A stretch of DNA of 64,000 nucleotides from Chitinophagaceae bacterium (lineage in GTDB: Bacteria > Bacteroidota > Bacteroidia > Chitinophagales > Chitinophagaceae), in assembly GCA_004028765.1 (NCBI GenBank), contig SAIX01000056.1, forward strand, positions 106,331 through 170,330, read 5' to 3'. A program made the translations under genes and the position numbers. Position 1 is the first letter of the stretch; every line of letters begins with the position of its first letter. Below, piece by piece: positions 54,466 to 64,000 of this stretch. The notes beneath the pieces are model-generated. The model did no database searches, was not told the origin of the DNA, and saw nothing but the letters and a program-made list of their open reading frames with translations.

Positions 54466-57400
54466 TTAGAAGCCAACGTTTACACCAATGGTGAATGTGC
54501 GTGCATTACCGATCGTATTCCTGTCGATACCCTGGCCGGTGGTGGCATTACCATTGGAGGAAACTTCAGGATCCGGTCCGGGATATTTGGTCCATACTGC
54601 GAGGTTCTGGCCGCTTACATAAATCCGCATGCTGTTGATCTTCGCTCTTTCCAGGATTTTCTTCGGCATATTATAGGTAAGCTGCAGGTTGCGCAGTTTT
54701 ACGAAATCACCTTTGAATACGTTAATATCGAGTGGTGTTGCGGAACCGTTCGAAACGTTATCGAGATAAACAGATTTCGGGATATCCGTTACATCGCCTG
54801 CTTTTTTCCAGGCACGCAGCATATCCACCGAGTTGTTCCAGAAACGCTGGTCGCGGATACCGGCATTGGTTCCATAGTACACATAAAAATCTGCCTGGTA
54901 AGTAAGCAATACGCTCAGGTCAAAATCTTTAAAGTGTATCGTGTTATCAAAACCCCCGTAAAATTTAGGCATCGAGTTCTGGTAGTACACACCATCCGCA
55001 CCCTGGCTGATGGCAGTGGCCCCACCCGGGCCTACATAACGGGTTCCATCGGGATTGGAATAGTTGAACTGACCTGTGGGGGCCACAAACTGGTACAGCA
55101 CCTGGCTCCCAACAGAATTGATAAAGATCCTTCTTCCTGTTGCGGGATCAACACCACCGGTGCGAACCACAAACAGGTAACCCAGCGGGTAACCTACTTT
55201 GGTTTTGTTCACGCTTTCAAGACCTGATGTTGAAGTAGTGATCTCAGGCAATGTGGGATCCAGTGCGGTTACTTCGTTCTTTACAGTTGTGATATTGAAA
55301 GAAGTATTCCAGCTGAAATCCTTGGTTTGAACAGGGTTTGCATTCAGTGTGAGCTCGATACCCTTGTTATACATAGAGCCTACGTTTGCAGGAACAGCAC
55401 CCAAACCTGTTGAAGGAGATTGCTGTACACTGAGGATCAGTTCATCGATATTATTTCTGAAATAAGCGAACTCAATGCTCAGTTTGTTCTTCAGCATACT
55501 GGCAGAAAAACCGAGATCCAGTTTCTTACTGGTTTCCCATTTCAGGCTGGTATTACCCGCAGAGCTGAACGCCAGTGTGGCGAGACCACCATAGATACCC
55601 GATCCAAAAGTTGAGAAAGTGCTGTAATCACCGATACCGCCGATGTTACCCACTTTACCATAGCTTCCGCGGATCTTGAAACTGTTGAACACATTATCAA
55701 GTTTGGCAGCGGTCCAGAATTTTTCCTGTGAAATTTCATAACCTGCAGAAGCACCCCAGAACACCCCTTTCTTCTGCCCCAGTGCAGAGTATTCATCCTG
55801 GCGGATATTGCCGCTCAGGAAATATTTACGGTTGAAGTTATAGTTCAAACGACCGAAAGAAGAAAGCAGGTAGTTTTCGCCATAACCCAAACCTGTCGGG
55901 TTATTGATAGTGAAACCTGCCTGGATAATGGTATATGCAGGATCAGACAATGTTTGACGGTTCAGACCAAAGCCAACAAAAGTTCTGCGCTGCTGTTCTG
56001 TACCTGCGAGGAGGCTTATATTGTGTTTGCCGAATGTTTGATCGAACTGAGCGGTGTTGGTCCACAATACCGATTTGCTTTTTCCATACGTGCTCGATGC
56101 ATTACCCGCAGCGGTAAAACCATCCCCGTGATCAGGGTTCTGGAAAATGTCGTTATCAACATATAAATAGTCGATACCGTACATTGACTTCAGGGTTACC
56201 GAGCTGACGGGTTTCCACTGGATGTAGGCGCTAGACTGGATATGGTTGTTTTCGCTGTTTGACCTGTTGAGTGCAAGGATCTGTGCGGGGTTATAGAAAC
56301 CAACCTGCGGAACGTTGTTGTTCATAGAACCTACCACGTTATTGGATTGGATATTATAGGTTCCGTCGTTTTTAAACGGAGCAACGTTGGGTGCATTCAC
56401 CAATGCGATACGACCAAGACCGCCGGTGTTGAAAGCTTCTCCATTCAATGAACCGGATGATGCCGAAGCAAGGTTCATCTCATTAGAGTAAGACATTTTT
56501 CCACCTACACTGAGGCTTTTGCTGATACGGGTATCGATATTGAAGAGCAGGTTCTTTCTTTCAAAATCATTTTTCTGAAGGATCCCCTGTTGTTTGGTAT
56601 AACCGATCGAAAAATAATACGTGGTATTATCGTTACCACCCTGGATATTCACGTTATGGCTGTGTGAAAAACCCTGGCGGTACACATAATCGTTCCAGTT
56701 TGTATTGATGGGGTTGCCATCAGGGCCGGTTGTCAATTTGAACGGGTTTGCCCCAAGTGTTGCAAGCTGTCCGGGGTTGTTGTTTACCGCGTTGTTTTTG
56801 AAATCGGTGTATTGGAAAGCATCCATCATTTCAGGAAGGCGATAGGCTTTTGACCAGCCAACCCATCCGTCGTATGTAACTTTTGCTTTGCCGGTTCTTC
56901 CTTTTTTGGTGGTAATGAACACAACACCATTTGCAGCACGGCTACCGTAGATAGCAGTTGCAGCGGCATCTTTCGCGATGTCGATGCTTTCGATATCATT
57001 CGGGTTGATGCTGGCAAGCGCATTACCGGCAGAGTTGGTTGAACTGAAATCGCCGGTGAATGTAGGGATACCATCCACCACCACAAGCGGGTAAGAACTG
57101 AGTGAAATGGAGTTGGTACCGCGGATACGGAATACCGGGGGTGTATTTAATACACCGTTGGGAACAGTGATCTGTACACCAGCTGCTTTACCGGCAAGGG
57201 CAGATTCAAAACTCTGCACGGGTTTTTCCGCAATGGCGGCACCGGCTACTGTAACAGCACTACCGGTTGCTTCTTTCTTTTTCTGTGTACCATATCCCAC
57301 AACCACCACTTCAGAAAGATTGGCAGAATTGGATGCGAGCTTTACAGTAACAGAATTTTTACCTGCGATGGGAACCAGTTGTTCTTCCAGTCCTACATAA

Positions 57401-57633
57401 GCGAACTGGAGCGTGCGAACCTTATCGGTTACTTTGATCGAGAAATTTCCCGAAGCATCGCTGATGGCTGTGGAAGCCACTTTCCTGTCGGGGGTAAGTG
57501 CGTTGACAGAAACCCCGGCCAACGGAACCCCTTTGTCGTCGGTTACCGAGCCTGTCACTGTCCTGTTCGTTTGTGCGCTGAGCTGTCCTAACAATAGGGC
57601 AAAGCACACCACTAAGGATACAAATTTTCTCAT
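54466..57633 (-). CDS. SusC/RagA-like TonB-linked outer-membrane protein, pair 2
   Basis: 1055 residues from the ATG at 57633 (MRKFVSLVVCFALLLGQLSAQ); 40 upstream in-frame codons are not part of a signal and are rejected. Carboxypeptidase-like domain (about 22-105), plug with LSEVVVVGYGTQKKKEATGS (about 112-131), barrel ending RTFTIGVNVGF. Same role as SusC of pair 1. Neither pair is accompanied by glycoside hydrolases, sulfatases, peptidases or a hybrid sensor regulator within the window. Confidence 0.95.
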   Translation of the reverse strand: MRKFVSLVVCFALLLGQLSAQTNRTVTGSVTDDKGVPLAGVSVNALTPDRKVASTAISDASGNFSIKVTDKVRTLQFAYVGLEEQLVPIAGKNSVTVKLASNSANLSEVVVVGYGTQKKKEATGSAVTVAGAAIAEKPVQSFESALAGKAAGVQITVPNGVLNTPPVFRIRGTNSISLSSYPLVVVDGIPTFTGDFSSTNSAGNALASINPNDIESIDIAKDAAATAIYGSRAANGVVFITTKKGRTGKAKVTYDGWVGWSKAYRLPEMMDAFQYTDFKNNAVNNNPGQLATLGANPFKLTTGPDGNPINTNWNDYVYRQGFSHSHNVNIQGGNDNTTYYFSIGYTKQQGILQKNDFERKNLLFNIDTRISKSLSVGGKMSYSNEMNLASASSGSLNGEAFNTGGLGRIALVNAPNVAPFKNDGTYNIQSNNVVGSMNNNVPQVGFYNPAQILALNRSNSENNHIQSSAYIQWKPVSSVTLKSMYGIDYLYVDNDIFQNPDHGDGFTAAGNASSTYGKSKSVLWTNTAQFDQTFGKHNISLLAGTEQQRRTFVGFGLNRQTLSDPAYTIIQAGFTINNPTGLGYGENYLLSSFGRLNYNFNRKYFLSGNIRQDEYSALGQKKGVFWGASAGYEISQEKFWTAAKLDNVFNSFKIRGSYGKVGNIGGIGDYSTFSTFGSGIYGGLATLAFSSAGNTSLKWETSKKLDLGFSASMLKNKLSIEFAYFRNNIDELILSVQQSPSTGLGAVPANVGSMYNKGIELTLNANPVQTKDFSWNTSFNITTVKNEVTALDPTLPEITTSTSGLESVNKTKVGYPLGYLFVVRTGGVDPATGRRIFINSVGSQVLYQFVAPTGQFNYSNPDGTRYVGPGGATAISQGADGVYYQNSMPKFYGGFDNTIHFKDFDLSVLLTYQADFYVYYGTNAGIRDQRFWNNSVDMLRAWKKAGDVTDIPKSVYLDNVSNGSATPLDINVFKGDFVKLRNLQLTYNMPKKILERAKINSMRIYVSGQNLAVWTKYPGPDPEVSSNGNATTGQGIDRNTIGNARTFTIGVNVGF

Positions 57634-57789
57634 GAGCAGTGTTTTTGGTTTAGGAAATATTAAACTTAGACATTTCTCACAAAAAAATGGCTGCACGACC
57701 GGTTTTTTCGGCTGAAAATATTTTAAATATCCATTTTCAAGAATACCAGGCACAAATCAACTTTGAAAGAAGCGTGACAGCTTTGCCAG

Positions 57790-60114
57790 CTATTTTTTGC
57801 GGCGTGATGTGCTCAATATCAGCACCGGCAGTAACACCAGGTTGGTTAAAGTTCCCACCACCAGTGTTAAAGATGTAAGCCATCCCAATGCTTTGGTTCC
57901 GCCGAAATCGCTGAAACAGAAAATGATAAAACCGGCGATCAGTACGAGCGATGTATAAATGATACTGATGCCTGTATGGCGGATGGTTTGTACAAGGGTT
58001 TGCGGAACCTGCCGGTTATAATGCGGTAATTCCTGTTTATAGTTGATGAGAAAACGGATCGTAACATCGATAGCGATACCGAGGGCCACGCTGAACACAA
58101 GAACCGTAGAAGGTTTTAAAGCGATACCCACCCAGCCCATTACGCCTGCCGTTACCACCAGCGGGATCAGGTTGGGGATGAGTGAACAAACCAGTATCCG
58201 GAAAGAGCGGAACAGGTACAGCATACAGAGTGTAATCAATAAGAAAGCCCAGAAAATACTTTCCTTCAACCCTTTGATGATAAATCCTGATCCCTCCAGA
58301 AAACTGACACTGCTGCCGGTGAATGTGATGTGATAAGAAGCCGTATCAAATATTTCATTTGCTTTCTTTTCAAAATCATTCAGCAATACCGGCAGTTTCG
58401 CGCTTCCGATATCTTTCATGTTTACACTGATACGGGCCAGTTGCTGTGTACTGTCCATAAAACTGTTGATCAGTTGTGCCACTCCTTTTTGTGCATTCTT
58501 CTGTGTGCTGTCGGGTTTGGCCTGCAGGTATGGGGCCATGAATACGAGATCTGCCTCATACGGAATCGTGTAACTCATACTGTCGCCATCGAAATAGGCC
58601 TGCTTGGCGAATTTCAATCCTTCCACAAACGACAAAGGCCTTGCTGTAGCCGGGTTTGCTGCGATATAGGCAGACAATTCATCAATTTTTGCAATGGGCT
58701 TACTGCGGAAAATACCTTTGCGCTTTTTTGTATCCACAATAATTTCCAGCGGCATCACTCCGCCAAAATTGGATTCGAACCATTTGAGGTCGGTATAAAT
58801 TTTATCGCTGCGCGGAAGATCATCTACAATAAACCCTTCGCTTTTTATCCGGAATACCCCAATAACAGCGAGTATGGTAACTACAGCCGTTACGCCATAT
58901 ACCCAGCGTGCATGGTGAAAAGCCCAGCGTTCAATGTTGAGCAGTATTTTTTCAAGAAAGGGATTATCGAGGTAACGGGTATGTTTTTCTTTGGGCGGAG
59001 GAAGATAACTGAGCACTGATGGAATAAATACAAGCGACAACAGGAACAATACCATGATATTGATACCGGCCACCGCGCCAAACTCTTTCAGCAGATCGCT
59101 GTGTGTAAAAGAAAAAACGGCAAAGCCAATGGCAGCGGCAATATTACAAAACAGGGTTACGATACCCATGCGACCCACCATGGTGATGAGTGCTTTGTTT
59201 TTATCATTAGTATCACGGTAAGCGGTATGGTATTTATTAAGGAAGTAAATACAATTGGGTATCCCGATCACCACGATCAAAGGCGGAATCAGCGCTGTGA
59301 GTAGAGTGATCTTGTATCCAAACAATACAAGCGTGCCAAGGCTCCATACCACACCCATACAAACCACGAGCAGGCTCATAATGGTTGCGCTGACTGAACG
59401 GAAAAAAATCAGCAGCGTAACCACAAGCAGTACAAGAGAACCGATGAGGAACCAGTTCATTTCATTTTTGATGCGGTTACTGATGGTGGTACGGATATAG
59501 GGCAGCCCGCTCGTATATACAGTAGTACCGGTTTGCTTTTCAAAAACCTGTACCTGGGCAAGGATCCCATTGATCAGTTTTGTGCGGCTTTTGCTGTTGA
59601 TCGTGTCTTTGTTCACCGATACTGCGAGCAGGTAACTATTTGTTTGCGGATTGTATAAAAGCCCGCGATAGAAGGGAAGGTTTTCAAACACAGTACGCGC
59701 AGTATCCAGTGCCTGCTGACTTTCATAGGGATACAGGAAGATTTTTTTAGGTGTGAGCCTGTGTTGTATACTGTCGTTTACCAGGTTCACCGTTTCAGGT
59801 ATGCTGAGTACATCTGTAACACCCGGTACTTTTTTCAGTTGCCTGTGCAATGCGCCTACTTCGTTAAAAAAGTTTTGCGACCAGAACTGCGGGTTCTGTA
59901 TCCCGATCACCATTGTATTGCCATCGCCGCCGAATTTTTTCAGGAAGTTCTGGTAATCGATATAACGGGGGTTATCGGTAGGTAATGCCCTGGTAAAATC
60001 ATAACTCAGCTGCACTTTCGATGCTTTCCAGCCCATAAAGGCTGTAGCTGCAAACAATAATACAAGTAAAGAAAAACGGAATTTCAGAATAAACTGACCT
60101 AAGCGGTACCACAT
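57790..60114 (-). CDS. MMPL/RND-type exporter
   Basis: 774 residues: about 12 membrane helices in the RND layout, with two large periplasmic loops (about 35-215 and 420-600) and two blocks of five helices each. MMPL-type features: LPTDNPRYIDYQNFLKKFGGDGNTMVIGI, a conserved G-x-x-x-D/D-x-x-x equivalent in the first repeat (IVVIGIPNCIYFLN), IDVTIRFLINYKQEL in the second. It resembles predicted lipid or hydrophobic-compound exporters (MMPL, HpnN and sterol-sensing relatives). No membrane-fusion or TolC partner is linked, consistent with transport between membranes. Substrate unknown. Confidence 0.88.
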   Translation of the reverse strand: MWYRLGQFILKFRFSLLVLLFAATAFMGWKASKVQLSYDFTRALPTDNPRYIDYQNFLKKFGGDGNTMVIGIQNPQFWSQNFFNEVGALHRQLKKVPGVTDVLSIPETVNLVNDSIQHRLTPKKIFLYPYESQQALDTARTVFENLPFYRGLLYNPQTNSYLLAVSVNKDTINSKSRTKLINGILAQVQVFEKQTGTTVYTSGLPYIRTTISNRIKNEMNWFLIGSLVLLVVTLLIFFRSVSATIMSLLVVCMGVVWSLGTLVLFGYKITLLTALIPPLIVVIGIPNCIYFLNKYHTAYRDTNDKNKALITMVGRMGIVTLFCNIAAAIGFAVFSFTHSDLLKEFGAVAGINIMVLFLLSLVFIPSVLSYLPPPKEKHTRYLDNPFLEKILLNIERWAFHHARWVYGVTAVVTILAVIGVFRIKSEGFIVDDLPRSDKIYTDLKWFESNFGGVMPLEIIVDTKKRKGIFRSKPIAKIDELSAYIAANPATARPLSFVEGLKFAKQAYFDGDSMSYTIPYEADLVFMAPYLQAKPDSTQKNAQKGVAQLINSFMDSTQQLARISVNMKDIGSAKLPVLLNDFEKKANEIFDTASYHITFTGSSVSFLEGSGFIIKGLKESIFWAFLLITLCMLYLFRSFRILVCSLIPNLIPLVVTAGVMGWVGIALKPSTVLVFSVALGIAIDVTIRFLINYKQELPHYNRQVPQTLVQTIRHTGISIIYTSLVLIAGFIIFCFSDFGGTKALGWLTSLTLVVGTLTNLVLLPVLILSTSRRKK

Positions 60115-60312
60115 GAACGAAACATAGATTTTAAACTACAAAGAAACTGATAAAAATCCACAGATAACATGGTTGATTTAACGTTGCCCGCGCGTATTAT
60201 CACCGAGATTGTTTCCTGCTGCTCAGAGGGGCTGATTCAAGCTTAATTTTAAGTATCCAATATCAAAGGATGCGTTCTCAACAGCGCTTTCCCGGTATCA
60301 TATCCAATATCC

Positions 60313-63300
60313 ATGAAACCAAACAGGTACCCATATCTGTTGACACTGCTTATATGTGTGTGCCCTGCTGTTCATACGGTAGCGCAGGGAGTATGTTCCA
60401 GCAGTGCGCTGGCCCCGGTATACAGCCAGACATTCGGAACGAGTACCAATTCTTCCAAAAAAACAACTGCCCCTTCCGGTTTTATCACCAATTATACTTT
60501 CAACGGCAGTTCTGCTTTATCAGACGGGGAATATATGGTAACGCCCCTTGTACAGAATTCACAGCGCACCGATTGGGCGAAGGGCGGCGACCATACCGGA
60601 AATACGAATGGAAATATGTTCCTGGTGAACGCGGGAACGGGTGCATCGCTTTTTTTTTATCAGCAGGTAGATAATCTTTGCCCGGGTTCTGTTTATAGTT
60701 TTTCTGCCTGGCTGGCCAACGTAAATACCATCTCTAATACAAAGTCGATTTGCGGCGGCAGCCTGGTTTGGCCGAAAGTAACTTTCAATATCAAAGACCT
60801 TTCAGGCAACATTTTAAAAACGTATACAACTGATACTTTACCGCTTACAAAAGACAGGATCGTATCTCCCAACTGGCAGCAATACGGGTTCCAGTTTTCA
60901 CTTCCTTCGGGCACCACTTCACTGATACTCGAGATGAGGGATTATTATGGCGGGCAGCCGCAATGCGGAAATGATCTTGCGATCGATGATATTGTTTTTT
61001 CGGCCTGTACACCTACGGCCACTGCAAGCTTCAACACAGCATCTACGATCTGTTCGGGAACTTCCACCACCATGAGCTGTTCACTTGTGAACAGTCCATT
61101 CAGCAACCCCGCATACCAATGGCAAAAAAGCACCGATGGCGGCACTACCTGGAACAATATCGGAACAGCCGGAACTTCTGCCAGCAGTTTTTCAATCGCT
61201 GCTGCTGTAACATCTGATGGGGCTGTTTACAGGGTGCTGGTGGGACCGGATGTATCCAGCCTATCGAGCTCTACCTGTATCACTGCATCCAACAGCATTA
61301 CGCTTGTTGTGAACCCATCTCCCTCCGCAACATCGAGTGCAGCGTCTGCCATCTGTTCGGGCAATACTTTATCATTTACCGGAACCGCTTCAGGAGGCAC
61401 ATCACCGTATACCTATGCGTGGACTGGGCCCAACAGTTTCAGTTCTACTTTATTAAGTCCTTCCATCAACAATATCACAACTGCAGCATCGGGTAATTAT
61501 ATATTAACCGTAACCGATAGTAAAAATTGTACTGCTACTGCCAATTCGGGTGTAACTGTGAATACATCACCTTCTGCACCCGCAGCGATCGCAGGTGGAA
61601 GTGGTGGATGTGCGGGCGGAACATTAACACTCAGCGATGCAAGTACCGGCGGTGTTTGGAGCAGCAGCAATACATCTATCGCAACTGTAAACAGTTTAGG
61701 TGTGGTTAGCATGATCGGTTTAGGCACTGCTACCATTACGTATACACTGAGCAATGCATCCTGCAGTGCATCGGCCAGCAAAAGCATTACGGTGATCGGT
61801 GTAACGCTTCATCCCGACGTGATAGAATGTAACAATGGGATCACACATTTTACTGCAACAGATACTTATTATGGCGTAAGCTACAGCAACAGCAATGCAG
61901 GCAATACCTATGCATGGGCAATCAATGGAGGCAGTTTCAGTTACCAGGGTTCATCAAATGCTTCATCGCAATATCCCAACGTGCAACTGCTTACCGGTTC
62001 GAGTTACCAGGTGATCATACAATTCACCAGCAATGGGGTGAGCTGCAGTGATACGCAGATGGTATACAAGAATACGTTTGCATCGGATACCATCCAGGGA
62101 TCGAAAGACACAACGGTTTGTTTTAATACATCGCCAGTGACCGTATCTGCAAAAGTTTCGGCTGTAACGAATACATTCAATTGGACCAGCAGTGGTACAG
62201 GGAGTTTTTCGAGCCCCAATGCACTAACAACAACCTATACGCCGAGTGCGGCAGATAAAGCAGCGGGTACGGTAAAATTATACCTGGCTGTATCCTCTAC
62301 GTTAAACATGAATGGGAATTGTGGTTCTGCTTCGGCCATCGATTCGATGGTGTTGCGGATATATCCCGATAATACCGGCACAAACACGACACAATCGGTT
62401 TGTTCCAATACCACGCTCAATTTTACACCTGTATCGGCGATACCGGGAAGTACTTTTTCATGGATCTCATCCATCAGTTCAGGAAATGCAACGGGCAATT
62501 CACCCAGCGGAACAGGAAATATCATCGACTCGCTGGTAAATCTTTCAGGAACAACCGATGCGATTATTAAATACACCATCACACCATATGCTTTTACGCC
62601 TTCGAATATAAGTTGCGGCGGTACCCCTTTCACATTTACAGTAACGGTAAAACCCAGGCCTGTTAATATGATCACCAATAACACAGCATCTATCTGTACA
62701 GGCAGCAGCACGGATATCCGTTTCAGCAGTTCAATCAGCGGCTCTTTGTTTAAATGGAATGTGGCTGTTATATCGGGTGTTGTTAGCGGGGCTTCTTCGC
62801 AAACAACGGCCGGATCCACCGCGCAGATCAATCATGTGCTGGTGAACAATGGCAGCAGCAATGCCATAGTACGCTATTATATCACCACAATTTCACCGTC
62901 TGGTTGCAGCAGTACCGATTCAACCGATGTACTGGTATATGGTGCATCCGGGATTTCAAATGCAGGCGCCGACCAGGTTCTGTGTAATGCAGGCAGTACC
63001 GTTTTATCAGCCAATACACCCACGCTGGGTACAGGAAACTGGGTGCAGGTATCCGGGCCTTCCTCAGTTGTTTTTGGATCGGTGAATATGTCCAACAGCA
63101 GTGTAACCGGTATGGTTCCCGGAACTTATCTTTTTGCATGGCGTATTGTGAACGGAACCTGTGCTGCATCTGTTGATACCGTAGGTATTGTGAACAATCC
63201 CCCGTCAGCGGGAGGAACTTTAGCAGCCAGCACAACCGTTTGTGCCGGTTCAAATAACGGTACACTTACATTAACAGGTTATACCGGCTCAATACTGCGA

Positions 63301-64000
63301 TGGGAAATTTCGACCAATAGTGGCGGTAGCTGGGCCGGCATATCGAACACAACCGCCTCGCTTACTTATAACAATATCACAGTAACCAGTTTGTACAGGA
63401 CGGTTGTGCAAAGCGGAATTTGCGGTGCAGTTAACAGTAATACGGTAACGATCGGTATTGACTCTGCTACTGTTGCCGGAGTTGTGCATTCGGATAGTGT
63501 TGTATGTGCAGCGAGCAATAGCGGTGTGTTGAGTCTTGCAGGTTTTACAGGCAATATACTTCGCTGGGAATCTTCTATCAATGGCGGTACAAGCTGGACC
63601 GGGATAACAAATACAACCGCCAACCAGGGCTATACAAATCTTATTCAAAAAACTCTGTATCGCGCCGTTGTGAAAAGCGGGGGATGCAATGCTTTAAACA
63701 GCAATGCAGTAACCATAGATGTAACACCACAAACGGTTACTGGAACACTTGCCTCACCACTCACTGTTTGTGCCGTGGCCAATACAGGTACCCTCTCTCT
63801 TACAGGGTATACAGGCAGTATCAATAACTGGCAATACTCCATCGACAATGGCGCCACCTGGAATACCATCAGCAATACAACCGCCTCGTATACTTTCAAT
63901 AACCTTACCACCAATACACAGTTCCGGGTGGCCGTGCAGAGCGGCGTTTGTTCTTCGCTCAATTCCAATCCCGTTACCATTACCGTTCTACAGGCGGTAA
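60313..64000 (+). CDS. giant secreted adhesin-like protein with Ig-like repeats (cut by window edge)
   Basis: The ATG at 60313 opens a frame that runs 1229 codons to the right edge without a stop. Signal peptide MKPNRYPYLLTLLICVCPAVHTVAQ. Residues ~35-235 look like a lectin/CBM-type jelly-roll (GEYMVTPLVQNSQRTDWAKGG, MFLVNAGTGASLFFYQQV, CGNDLAIDDIVFSAC). Then many Ig-, PKD- and Big2-like domains: CSGNTLSFTGTASGGTSPYTY, VWSSSNTSIATVNSLGVVS, and from codon 968 three tandem 88-residue repeats. Rich in Ser, Thr, Gly and Asn, with paired Cys. Such proteins in Bacteroidota are usually adhesins exported by the type IX system, but the C-terminal sorting signal is outside the window. Confidence 0.85.
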   Translation, partial: MKPNRYPYLLTLLICVCPAVHTVAQGVCSSSALAPVYSQTFGTSTNSSKKTTAPSGFITNYTFNGSSALSDGEYMVTPLVQNSQRTDWAKGGDHTGNTNGNMFLVNAGTGASLFFYQQVDNLCPGSVYSFSAWLANVNTISNTKSICGGSLVWPKVTFNIKDLSGNILKTYTTDTLPLTKDRIVSPNWQQYGFQFSLPSGTTSLILEMRDYYGGQPQCGNDLAIDDIVFSACTPTATASFNTASTICSGTSTTMSCSLVNSPFSNPAYQWQKSTDGGTTWNNIGTAGTSASSFSIAAAVTSDGAVYRVLVGPDVSSLSSSTCITASNSITLVVNPSPSATSSAASAICSGNTLSFTGTASGGTSPYTYAWTGPNSFSSTLLSPSINNITTAASGNYILTVTDSKNCTATANSGVTVNTSPSAPAAIAGGSGGCAGGTLTLSDASTGGVWSSSNTSIATVNSLGVVSMIGLGTATITYTLSNASCSASASKSITVIGVTLHPDVIECNNGITHFTATDTYYGVSYSNSNAGNTYAWAINGGSFSYQGSSNASSQYPNVQLLTGSSYQVIIQFTSNGVSCSDTQMVYKNTFASDTIQGSKDTTVCFNTSPVTVSAKVSAVTNTFNWTSSGTGSFSSPNALTTTYTPSAADKAAGTVKLYLAVSSTLNMNGNCGSASAIDSMVLRIYPDNTGTNTTQSVCSNTTLNFTPVSAIPGSTFSWISSISSGNATGNSPSGTGNIIDSLVNLSGTTDAIIKYTITPYAFTPSNISCGGTPFTFTVTVKPRPVNMITNNTASICTGSSTDIRFSSSISGSLFKWNVAVISGVVSGASSQTTAGSTAQINHVLVNNGSSNAIVRYYITTISPSGCSSTDSTDVLVYGASGISNAGADQVLCNAGSTVLSANTPTLGTGNWVQVSGPSSVVFGSVNMSNSSVTGMVPGTYLFAWRIVNGTCAASVDTVGIVNNPPSAGGTLAASTTVCAGSNNGTLTLTGYTGSILRWEISTNSGGSWAGISNTTASLTYNNITVTSLYRTVVQSGICGAVNSNTVTIGIDSATVAGVVHSDSVVCAASNSGVLSLAGFTGNILRWESSINGGTSWTGITNTTANQGYTNLIQKTLYRAVVKSGGCNALNSNAVTIDVTPQTVTGTLASPLTVCAVANTGTLSLTGYTGSINNWQYSIDNGATWNTISNTTASYTFNNLTTNTQFRVAVQSGVCSSLNSNPVTITVLQAV
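63214..64000 (+). repeat. three in-frame tandem repeats of 264 bp in the adhesin gene
   Basis: Units begin at 63214, 63478 and 63742, exactly 264 bp (88 residues) apart; the third runs off the edge. Each encodes a shared pattern: VCA-x2-N-x-G-x-L-x-L-x-G-[YF]-[TG]-G-x-I-x2-W, then S-x3-G-x2-W-x2-I-x-NTTA, then R-x2-V-x-SG-x-C-x4-NSN-x-VTI. Codons differ between units, so the copies are old but length is strictly preserved. Confidence 0.9.

Noticed and set aside
57634..57753. Forty-codon extension of SusC pair 2
   Set aside because: It would bury the signal peptide; the 57633 start gives a clean one.
60270..60674. Plus-strand 134-codon frame at the start of the adhesin
   Set aside because: Out of frame with the 60313 open frame that carries the signal peptide and the domains.

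Overview
The window is chromosomal DNA from a member of the phylum Bacteroidota, most likely family Chitinophagaceae; the genus cannot be named from sequence alone. The evidence is two SusC/SusD pairs, a GldA-type ABC ATPase, a DUF1800/DUF1501 pair, a free-standing MnmD, SPFH, VanZ-like and DUF4369-TlpA proteins, and several -7 boxes matching the Bacteroidota consensus TAnnTTTG. Shine-Dalgarno sequences are mostly absent. No tRNA, rRNA, CRISPR array, transposase, integrase or prophage gene was recognised. Most of the window is housekeeping DNA with short operons.

Layout. 1-6011: a POT peptide transporter (cut by the left edge) faces an OPT-family oligopeptide transporter, followed by the DUF1800-DUF1501 export-type pair. 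6296-13555: a secreted protein of unknown function, a 0.57-kb intergenic repeat cluster, acetyl-CoA synthetase divergent from an MHS-type MFS carrier with a small membrane protein, then gldA and a GNAT enzyme. 13609-17436: enolase, the FtsB/DivIC divisome protein, a tiny acidic/basic protein, a secreted esterase and endonuclease III. 17700-24852: the C-terminal half of a split transketolase, a 1135-residue GH18-deacetylase-GT2 fusion, the N-terminal half only of carbamoyl-phosphate synthase CarB, and peroxiredoxin Bcp. 25401-31388 (all minus strand): an OmpA lipoprotein, DinB, an acyltransferase/acyl-CoA ligase pair, and an ECF sigma, anti-sigma and Spy-like operon. 31566-47405: PEP carboxylase, AlkA and MnmD head to head, SPFH, VanZ-like, M23 peptidase, AlaRS, GNAT, a double-PDZ protein, DUF1028, GatB and TlpA. 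47475-60114 (minus strand): a second secreted protein of unknown function, two SusC/D operons and an MMPL exporter. 60313-64000: a very large secreted adhesin-like protein cut by the right edge.

How the genes fit together. Several genes serve nutrient capture: two peptide transporter types, two TonB-dependent SusC/D systems with no linked carbohydrate enzymes or regulators, and acetate activation. Others build or monitor the envelope: OmpA, M23 peptidase, DivIC, the polysaccharide synthase fusion, the sigma/anti-sigma/Spy operon, and the MMPL exporter. Enolase, PEP carboxylase and transketolase belong to central carbon metabolism, and AlaRS, GatB and MnmD to translation.

The most unusual material is not a classical gene system. 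It consists of (a) a mosaic family of intergenic repeats present in at least eight gaps, with one copy of roughly 190 bp found again in inverted orientation 22 kb away; (b) a cluster of palindromic GTTGGTC repeats with poly-G tracts; (c) two half-genes for enzymes that are usually single polypeptides or adjacent pairs; and (d) exact 264-bp-period tandem repeats in the right-edge adhesin. I did not find a clear undescribed multi-gene system.
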